A stretch of 5,190 bases of DNA from SAR202 cluster bacterium (GTDB lineage: Bacteria; Chloroflexota; Dehalococcoidia; UBA3495): the NCBI GenBank assembly GCA_009392775.1, contig VFFT01000047.1, positions 1 through 5,190 on the forward strand. Reading direction: 5' to 3'. The stretch's first letter is position 1; each line of letters starts with the position of its first letter. The translations under genes were made by a program, and so were the position numbers. Shown in pieces: positions 1-5,190 of this stretch. Below the pieces are notes generated by a model that saw only the letters and a list, made by a program, of their open reading frames with translations, was not told the DNA's origin and searched no databases.

Positions 1-328
1 ACGGTCCTACGCCCTAGGTGCGAGGGGGCCAACCTGAAGCACTTAGGGCTCTCTACTATTAGATTCGATTCTATTTCATACGATAGGTCTAACCACTTTA
101 TTGGCTAACGAATTACACTACATTATACCTTTTAGCTTACGGAATCATGCTACTTGGGTTACTGCTTTCGTTTAATTGATAGTACTATTAGCAGTAGAAT
201 ATGCAGTAATTCGCAAGGATCTTCTATATTTGATGCCCTAATATATATAATTCGATAACCTGATGTCAAGATTCCTTGAGAGAATATAAGGATCAAAACC
301 TCACTCAGGCCAACGCAAATTAAGAGGA
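1..328. other. Gene-free left edge, AT-rich
   Basis: No credible coding region is present on either strand. Open stretches are short, for example an ATG at about 147 that stops after ten codons, and they have neither ribosome binding sites nor recognisable protein sequence. From about 60 onward the stretch is AT-rich, with a TATATATA run near 240-250 and small repeats of the type AAGGATC, none of which forms a convincing element. No GC-rich hairpin followed by a T-run lies just beyond the stop of the transporter gene that ends at 329, so where that transcript ends is not clear. A weak 5-bp stem (TCAAG/CTTGA with a 4-nt loop, near 266-279) is too small to call a terminator. The one notable structure is the hairpin at 11-49, listed separately. 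Confidence 0.6.
11..49 (+). other. Strong hairpin, possibly part of a structured RNA or transcript end
   Basis: GCCCTAGGTGC at 11-21 pairs with GCACTTAGGGC at 39-49 across a 17-nt, G/C-rich loop. All 11 positions pair if the plus strand is transcribed, with one G-U wobble (17 with 43). In minus-strand RNA the same position would be an A-C mismatch, which favours plus-strand transcription. No clean T-run follows (TCTCTACTATT), so a simple intrinsic terminator is not well supported. It could be the 3' part of an RNA gene or leader whose body lies left of the window. I do not recognise tmRNA, SRP, RNase P, 5S or tRNA signature sequences in it. Confidence 0.35.
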
Positions 329-1360
329 TCAGCTAAATAGTTTGGACTTAACCAGTAAGCTGCAGATGATCAATGCGATTATGCCTGAAACACCTAACAG
401 TACAAATGAGGCAAGGGTTGATAGGAATTCTAATTCAGCGCTAAAGGTTGAAACTTGTTTCATCCCAATGGCAACGCTGCCACTCAATACCGTGATTCCA
501 AATAGGACACGTATTCTAGATGGATCAACTAGTTTAGTTGCTCCCGCTCCTAGTTGAGATCCTAGTGAAGCTGCTGCCAGCATTACTATTGCCATGGTGG
601 GGTCAACGTGGTTGCCCAAGGAGTATATAAACGTGCCTACAGATCCTGTAATGATGATCTGAAATAAGTCAGTTCCTATGGCGATTGTGGTTGGGATGCC
701 TACTACATAAACTAATAGCGGCATTAGGATAAATCCTCCGCCGGCTCCGAGCAATCCCGCCAGGAATCCTATGAAGAAACCGATGGATATAGGTATGAAA
801 ACGGAAATATTATCGATTTTTGAAACAGGTAATTTCACGTATGTGGGTATCGGGGGTAGGCCCGGTATCCTGATGTTGTGTGGCGGGATTCGCATATTCT
901 GGATTCGTTGGGCTAATTTAGCGGTCGAGACAGTTTCTCCGTTCTCCTGCAGCTTACGGGTTTTGAAGAAATCGTAAATGATGAATACTCCCAGTGTAGT
1001 TAGGAAAACTATGAATACATAGCCTATTACCGGACCAGCTATTCCAGCGTCATCTAGTGTGCTGTTTAGATGTTCCGCCAAAATTTCAGCGGGAATTGTG
1101 CCAGAAACCATTAGAAAACCTAGTTTGAAATCGACGTTTCCCATTCCCCTGTGTTTTAGCATATTTATTATGGATGATCCCATAACAAGAGTTAGCCCCG
1201 TTCCTACTGCAAACAGAGGTGGGACACCAAACACCAGTAATCCGCCGGTAATTAAAAACCCTCCCCCGACTCCAAAAAAGCCGCCGAGTGTACCTACAAT
1301 AACCCCAAGGAATACCAGGAGTATGGGATTAACTACTATTTCAGCGTTGGGAAAATACAT
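329..1360 (-). CDS. TauE/SafE (TSUP) family anion exporter, probable sulfite/organosulfonate permease
   Basis: This is an inner-membrane transporter of the TSUP family (COG0730), whose members move sulfite, sulfoacetate, taurine-related or other small anions; the exact substrate cannot be read from sequence. The 343 residues show the family's internal duplication. Repeat one (about 12-95) carries GGFFGVGGGF at 26-35 and then VGTGLTLVMGSS. Repeat two (about 188-275) carries AGLLGAGGGF at 201-210 and then IGTDLFQIIITGS. Hydrophobic spans lie near 11-43, 47-66, 77-95, 108-130, 187-222, 226-247, 255-273, 284-300 and 311-338. A hydrophilic, proline-rich linker at about 131-185 separates the halves and probably faces the cytoplasm. 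It makes the protein longer than the usual 250-270 residues, as in the longer TSUP subfamily. The ATG at 1360 lies 4 nt after the stop of the small membrane gene at 1365-1541 and has only a poor ribosome binding site, which suggests translational coupling. The family call is firm; sulfite as substrate is only the default name. Confidence 0.9.
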   Translation of the reverse strand: MYFPNAEIVVNPILLVFLGVIVGTLGGFFGVGGGFLITGGLLVFGVPPLFAVGTGLTLVMGSSIINMLKHRGMGNVDFKLGFLMVSGTIPAEILAEHLNSTLDDAGIAGPVIGYVFIVFLTTLGVFIIYDFFKTRKLQENGETVSTAKLAQRIQNMRIPPHNIRIPGLPPIPTYVKLPVSKIDNISVFIPISIGFFIGFLAGLLGAGGGFILMPLLVYVVGIPTTIAIGTDLFQIIITGSVGTFIYSLGNHVDPTMAIVMLAAASLGSQLGAGATKLVDPSRIRVLFGITVLSGSVAIGMKQVSTFSAELEFLSTLASFVLLGVSGIIALIICSLLVKSKLFS

Positions 1361-1364
1361 TAAA

Positions 1365-1541
1365 TTACTTTGCCAGCCTGGTGAATAACCCTGTCAGATA
1401 ACGGCAGGCAGAAAATAATAATTGCCAGAAAAAATAGAGGGCAAGTGCGGTTATGGCTACTGTCACCATCACCAATATTGACCACATCAAGGGATGAGTA
1501 GAGCTGTATTCTGCGAGAAATGTTCCTATCATTTCATACAT
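1365..1541 (-). CDS. Small single-span membrane protein upstream of the TSUP exporter
   Basis: This is a 58-codon reading frame from ATG at 1541 to TAA at 1365-1367, starting MYEMIGTFLAEY and ending LFTRLAK. It has a short polar N-terminus, one strongly hydrophobic helix (about residues 18-45, including MWSILVMVTVAITALALYFF), and a C-terminal amphipathic stretch with Arg47, Arg55 and Lys58. By the positive-inside rule the C-terminus should face the cytoplasm. Support for coding: an in-frame TAA lies nine codons upstream, a GGA sits at Shine-Dalgarno distance before the ATG, and the stop falls 4 nt before the TSUP start in the same direction. That is the arrangement of a two-gene operon with a small membrane partner. 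ATG at codon 4 is an alternative start. I do not recognise a family. It may be a subunit, a stabiliser or a leader whose translation opens the TSUP start; these roles are inference. Confidence 0.6.
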   Translation of the reverse strand: MYEMIGTFLAEYSSTHPLMWSILVMVTVAITALALYFFWQLLFSACRYLTGLFTRLAK

Positions 1542-2921
<1,380 letters not shown>

Positions 2922-2937
2922 TGTGTCGTTATAGTAA

Positions 2938-3219
2938 CTAGGTTGTCCCTCCGGCTACAGCTGGAACTATGCTAATTTCATCACCCTCTTTAGTGTCTGT
3001 GGATAACCCGCTTAAGAATCGGACATCTTCCCCGTTTAAGTATATATTTACAAAGTATCGAAGCTCTCCATTTTCATCAATGAGCCTCTCTTTAAACCCG
3101 GGGTATTCTGATTCCAAGTTATCTATCATTACTGATAGTATTGACTCTGTCACTTCAACCTTGTCTTGCCCGTTTGTCATTTTTCTTAGCGGGGTAGGAA
3201 TTCTAACTAAGACGCCCAT
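2938..3219 (-). CDS. CysO/MoaD/ThiS-type ubiquitin-like sulfur carrier protein with C-terminal GGTT
   Basis: This is a beta-grasp sulfur carrier of 93 residues. Such proteins are adenylated on a C-terminal Gly-Gly and turned into a thiocarboxylate that hands sulfur to a cofactor or amino-acid enzyme. Visible features are an N-terminal strand VLVRIPTPLRK, a central helix around 25-40, RYFVNIYLNGEDVRFLSGL at 54-72, and the end GDEISIVPAVAGG at 79-91. The IPTxLR start, the FVNIYxNxEDVRF block and the PAVAGG end resemble Mycobacterium CysO, the donor for cysteine synthase CysM, more than plain MoaD. Two threonines follow the Gly90-Gly91 pair, so the acceptor glycine is not terminal and a protease (JAMM type in known cases) should be needed. 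The ATG at 3219 has a good AAGGAG site at 3226-3231, 6 nt away. It is third in the operon, 43 nt after the NIL gene. No E1-like activating enzyme or JAMM protease gene is in the window. The family is certain; the CysO-like role is probable. Confidence 0.9.
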   Translation of the reverse strand: MGVLVRIPTPLRKMTNGQDKVEVTESILSVMIDNLESEYPGFKERLIDENGELRYFVNIYLNGEDVRFLSGLSTDTKEGDEISIVPAVAGGTT

Positions 3220-3225
3220 TGGGAA

Positions 3226-3231
3226 CTCCTT
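3226..3231 (-). promoter_or_regulatory. Shine-Dalgarno AAGGAG of the sulfur carrier gene
   Basis: AAGGAG on the minus strand lies 6 nt from the ATG at 3219 and fixes that start. It shows that the carrier is translated independently of the two genes before it, unlike the NIL gene, which appears coupled. Confidence 0.75.
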
Positions 3232-3262
3232 ATTGTTATTAGACTTGGGTGTTTGTACTAAA

Positions 3263-3520
3263 TTAACCTTCGATTACATCTCCGCCCACTGGGTCTACCC
3301 GGACGCCGGTGGAACTAACCCATTGTAATCCGCGTTCTATTTCTTCTTTCTCGCCATCTAGTTCCAATATCACCCAGCCCATATTCTCACCTATTTCGGC
3401 TCGGCGGATATTTGTTACAAGATGGAAATCCTGGCCTAGTTTATAGATTACTGGCTCCTTTACTAGGTCGTCGGATTCAAATGTAAATCGTACTCGTTGT
3501 CTGTCCACTTTATCTACCAA
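3263..3520 (-). CDS. Stand-alone NIL domain protein
   Basis: A small soluble protein of up to 85 residues made of a single NIL domain, the ferredoxin-like fold that forms the methionine-binding tail of the MetN transporter ATPase and also occurs fused to ferredoxin in proteins needed for homocysteine synthesis in some anaerobes. Matching features are the first strand RVRFTFESDDLVKEPVIYKLGQDF (about 9-32), the core TNIRRAEIGENMGWVILEL (36-54) and the helix and closing strand EEIERGLQWVSSTGVRVDPV (59-78). No cysteine is present, so no iron-sulfur cluster can bind here. The longest start is TTG at 3520, which overlaps the end of the PLP-enzyme gene by 11 nt. GTG at 3508, just after that gene's TAA (TAAAGTG), is an equally good start and removes only four residues. 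Neither has a strong ribosome binding site, so translation is probably coupled. It may be a methionine/homocysteine sensor subunit or a scaffold; the function is inferred from the family and the neighbours. Confidence 0.85.
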   Translation of the reverse strand: MVDKVDRQRVRFTFESDDLVKEPVIYKLGQDFHLVTNIRRAEIGENMGWVILELDGEKEEIERGLQWVSSTGVRVDPVGGDVIEG

Positions 3521-4799
3521 CCGGATTGAAGTTGTTTAGAGCCTCCTCAAATGAGCTCAGCATTGGTTTTACGCTGAGAGGATTAACGACTTCTTCCACG
3601 GCTTCCTGGGTCTTCAGTCCATTACCAGTGATATAGGCTACGGTCAGCTCGTCAGGTTTTATTGCGCCGGATTCTGCGAGTTTCTTGAGACCAGAAATTA
3701 CTACGCCGCCGGCTGTTTCAGTAAAAATCCCCTCGGTTTGGGCGAGCAGTTTAATGCCCTCCACGACTTCGGGTTCGGGAACGATAGTCCCGCTACCGCC
3801 GGAATTCTTAATGACACGTAATGCGTAGATGCCATCCGCTGGGTTTCCGATTGCAAGTGACTTGGCTATGCTGTTTGGCTTAACTGGCATCACGTGGGAC
3901 TGGCCTTCTTTCCATGCGGTGACTATTGGTGAACAACCTTCTGCCTGGGTCATATGCATCTTTGTTACTACTGCCGGATGATGCACCGTGTTTTGGTCTT
4001 CGCCAAACGACATTGGATCGACCCCATCCAGCAGCCCTAAGCAGGCCAATTCATTGAATCCCTTCCAGATTTTTGTGAACATAGCACCTGAAGCAGATGG
4101 AACTATAGCGTGATCTGGGACTCTCCATCCGAGTTGCTCTGCTACCTCGTACCCTAGTGTCTTGCTACCCTCGGCATAATATGGGCGCATATTTATATTA
4201 ACGAACGCCCATGGGTAATTATCACCAACCTCGCTACAAAGACGGTTAACCTCATCGTAGTTGCCGTCTACAGAAACTAAAGTGGGGGCGTAGACAGCTG
4301 CTCCTATAATTTTACCTCTCTCCAGGTCGGATGGTATGAATACTACTGATTTCATTCCTGCCCTAGCGGCATGAGCTGCTACGCTACAGGCTAGGTTGCC
4401 GGTAGATGCACAGGATAAAGTTTCGAAACCAAATTCTACTGCTTTCGTTGCGGCAACAGATACCACCCTATCTTTGAAAGAATAAGAGGGATTTACGCTA
4501 TCGTTCTTGATGTATAAGTTGTTTAGACCAAGCCTTTTTCCGAGGTTGTTAGCCTTCAGTAGCGGTGTATATCCAGCCATAATATCGACCGGAGTCTCTC
4601 CGCTAGCTGGGAGTAAGTCTTCGTAACGCCAGATACTTAGGGGTCCACGGGATATCTTATCCTTGCTTATGACCTGGGAGATTGTATCGTAGTCGTAATC
4701 TACCTCTAGGGGGCCAAAGCAAAAATCGCACACGTTTAGAGCTTCAGCGGGATATTCCCTGCTGCATTCTCGACACCGTAACCCACTTACATATGCCAT
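3510..4799 (-). CDS. thrC: Threonine synthase-like PLP enzyme with N-terminal zinc ribbon
   Basis: A fold-type II PLP enzyme of 429 residues, related to threonine synthase, which converts O-phosphohomoserine to threonine. An N-terminal zinc ribbon (Cys9, Cys12, Cys24, Cys27) precedes the catalytic domain. NPSYSFKDR at 103-111 holds the Schiff-base Lys109. ASTGNLACS at 131-139 is the substrate-carboxylate loop. QAEGCSPI lies at 285-292, ETAGGV at 361-366 and TGNGLKT at 391-397. Several loops differ from ordinary ThrC as I remember it: NPTGSFKD, ASTGNTSAS and VPVGNAGN are here NPSYSFKD, ASTGNLACS and VPSASGAM (233-240). About 262-282 also looks like an insertion. The enzyme is thus a divergent subgroup. 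It is first in an operon with a NIL domain and a CysO-like sulfur carrier, which suggests a sulfur-linked reaction, perhaps homocysteine formation from O-phosphohomoserine. Plain threonine synthesis remains possible. The ATG at 4799 has a strong GGAGGT site at 4808-4813. Confidence 0.85.
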   Translation of the reverse strand: MAYVSGLRCRECSREYPAEALNVCDFCFGPLEVDYDYDTISQVISKDKISRGPLSIWRYEDLLPASGETPVDIMAGYTPLLKANNLGKRLGLNNLYIKNDSVNPSYSFKDRVVSVAATKAVEFGFETLSCASTGNLACSVAAHAARAGMKSVVFIPSDLERGKIIGAAVYAPTLVSVDGNYDEVNRLCSEVGDNYPWAFVNINMRPYYAEGSKTLGYEVAEQLGWRVPDHAIVPSASGAMFTKIWKGFNELACLGLLDGVDPMSFGEDQNTVHHPAVVTKMHMTQAEGCSPIVTAWKEGQSHVMPVKPNSIAKSLAIGNPADGIYALRVIKNSGGSGTIVPEPEVVEGIKLLAQTEGIFTETAGGVVISGLKKLAESGAIKPDELTVAYITGNGLKTQEAVEEVVNPLSVKPMLSSFEEALNNFNPVGR

Positions 4800-4807
4800 T
4801 ATTAATT

Positions 4808-4813
4808 ACCTCC
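4808..4813 (-). promoter_or_regulatory. Shine-Dalgarno GGAGGT of the thrC-like gene
   Basis: GGAGGT on the minus strand lies 8 nt before the ATG at 4799 and confirms that start. It follows a C-rich stretch (CCACCACCCCC) in the leader. It is the strongest ribosome binding site in the window together with that of the gene at 5061. Confidence 0.8.
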
Positions 4814-4838
4814 GTGGGGGTGGTGGAATTACGCAAAC

Positions 4839-4857
4839 CCGCTATCTATTATAGCGG
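4839..4857 (-). promoter_or_regulatory. Leader palindrome CCGCTAT-N5-ATAGCGG
   Basis: Perfect 7-bp arms around a 5-nt centre lie 40 nt upstream of the thrC-like start. If the promoter at 4870-4898 is right, the palindrome begins a few nucleotides after the expected transcription start. It could be a repressor operator or a 5' mRNA hairpin. On the minus strand it also contains TATAAT, so it might overlap the -10 box of a second promoter, though no good -35 hexamer lies in front of that. No T-run follows, so it is not a terminator, and I see no SAM, T-box or other known riboswitch core around it. Confidence 0.45.
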
Positions 4858-4869
4858 ACAGCATCGGTG

Positions 4870-4898
4870 ATCGTAACAAAGCGCCTAATTCATGTCAA
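4870..4898 (-). promoter_or_regulatory. Sigma70-type promoter for the thrC-like/NIL/sulfur-carrier operon
   Basis: On the minus strand a perfect TTGACA (4898-4893) is followed after exactly 17 nt by TACGAT (4875-4870), which matches the -10 consensus at 4 of 6 positions. Transcription would start near 4863, giving a leader of about 64 nt that includes the palindrome at 4839-4857 and the strong Shine-Dalgarno. It is the best promoter in the window. Confidence 0.6.
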
Positions 4899-5047
4899 GA
4901 AACTAGGCTGAGAGCTCACTTGTATATCCACTAATATGAGTAATTATTTTGCTTGCCTGAGTATAGTTTTTTTCGTAAGATTGATCCTTAGTAGATGATG
5001 TGGTGTGGTCGATATATGTGGCCTGCCGGTACATAGTTCAATTCGTT

Positions 5048-5052
5048 GGAGG
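5048..5052 (+). promoter_or_regulatory. Shine-Dalgarno GGAGG deciding the GTG start at 5061
   Basis: GGAGG lies 8 nt before GTG at 5061, with an in-frame TAG at 5034-5036 upstream. This makes GTG the likely start rather than the downstream ATG at 5106. AGGCC at 5050-5054 could pair with GGCCT at 5020-5024, but only over 5 bp. Confidence 0.65.
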
Positions 5053-5060
5053 CCGAAAAG

Positions 5061-5190
5061 GTGTTTAATTTCCCTCTGTTGTCATTACCGTTTTTTTCTT
5101 CGCCAATGGGGTCTTACCAGTTTGCCGGTGGAGAATTAACTGAGATAGTGATCCACATTTTAATCCAGCTGGCAGTCATATTGTTTGTGG
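5061..5190 (+). CDS. Partial gene: N-terminus of a probable cation:proton antiporter or other membrane protein
   Basis: The reading frame starts with GTG at 5061, just after a strong GGAGG site, and stays open to the right edge (43 codons and one base). The peptide begins MFNFPLLSLPFFSS and continues through QFAGGELTEIVIHILIQLA into a hydrophobic stretch (VILFV) that is cut by the window. The pattern of a short polar lead, then xxHILIQLAVIL, is what I expect before and within the first helix of CPA2 (KefB-type) cation:proton antiporters. With only 43 residues this is a similarity of style, not proof. It is divergent from the thrC-like operon; its own promoter should lie in 4900-5045, where no good hexamer pair is seen (a lone TATAGT lies near 4961). 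Confidence 0.55.
   Translation, partial: MFNFPLLSLPFFSSPMGSYQFAGGELTEIVIHILIQLAVILFV

Noticed and set aside
1059..1388. Plus-strand open frame of 109 codons opposite the TSUP gene
   Set aside because: It is antisense to a clear membrane transporter, is Pro/Thr-rich with no family resemblance, and lacks a good ribosome binding site. The same holds for the plus-strand frames at 342-557 and 771-977.
2969..3328. Plus-strand 119-codon frame across the sulfur carrier and NIL genes
   Set aside because: It lies antisense to two recognisable proteins. Its serine-rich composition reflects the opposite-strand codons.
4682..4870. Plus-strand 62-codon frame over the thrC-like start and promoter
   Set aside because: It overlaps the zinc-ribbon codons and the regulatory leader of the opposite gene and has no protein similarity or ribosome binding site.
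4800..4930. A SAM, T-box or similar riboswitch in the leader of the thrC-like operon
   Set aside because: The expected leader is only about 64 nt, with one 7-bp palindrome. No conserved riboswitch core, T-box motif or leader terminator is visible.
5020..5054. Hairpin GGCCT/AGGCC hiding the Shine-Dalgarno of the gene at 5061
   Set aside because: Only 5 bp pair across a 25-nt loop, too weak to claim regulation.

Overview
The window is 5.19 kb of bacterial chromosome at moderate GC (roughly 45% by eye). It carries six complete protein genes and one gene cut by the right edge. Gene content and protein style (bacterial preQ1-type TGT, a threonine-synthase-like enzyme / NIL / sulfur-carrier cluster, a TSUP transporter, the start of a probable cation:proton antiporter) would fit a Chloroflexota/Dehalococcoidia-like (SAR202-type) bacterium. 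That assignment is an impression from remembered families, not from a search. No insertion sequence, CRISPR array, tRNA or rRNA is visible.

Layout, left to right. Positions 1-328 hold no gene; the only structure is a strong imperfect hairpin at 11-49. On the minus strand, a 58-residue single-span membrane protein (1541 to 1365) is followed 4 nt later by a TauE/SafE (TSUP) anion exporter (1360 to 329). Both are probably read from the 153-bp spacer at 1542-1694, which is shared divergently with tgt. The queuosine gene tgt runs on the plus strand (1695-2876) with all catalytic and zinc residues intact. It ends in a 26-bp perfect inverted repeat (2865-2921) that acts as a two-way terminator against the converging operon on its right.

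That minus-strand operon runs from 4799 down to 2938: a threonine-synthase-like PLP enzyme with an N-terminal zinc ribbon, a stand-alone NIL domain overlapping it by up to 11 nt, and a CysO/MoaD-type ubiquitin-like sulfur carrier. It has a good sigma70-type promoter (4870-4898), a palindrome in the leader (4839-4857) and a strong Shine-Dalgarno. A divergent gene starting with GTG at 5061 leaves the window and looks like the N-terminus of a cation:proton antiporter.

The operon is the most interesting part. A sulfur carrier next to a PLP enzyme recalls the mycobacterial cysO-cysM cysteine pathway. Here, however, the PLP enzyme belongs to the O-phosphohomoserine-using family, and the third member is a NIL domain, a fold tied to methionine binding and homocysteine synthesis. 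The inference is a protein-thiocarboxylate route to homocysteine (or a sulfur-linked variant of threonine/cysteine synthesis). The PLP enzyme's substrate-side loops depart from ordinary threonine synthase, and the carrier ends in Gly-Gly-Thr-Thr, so it would need trimming. The TSUP exporter adds to the sulfur theme but is not physically part of this operon.
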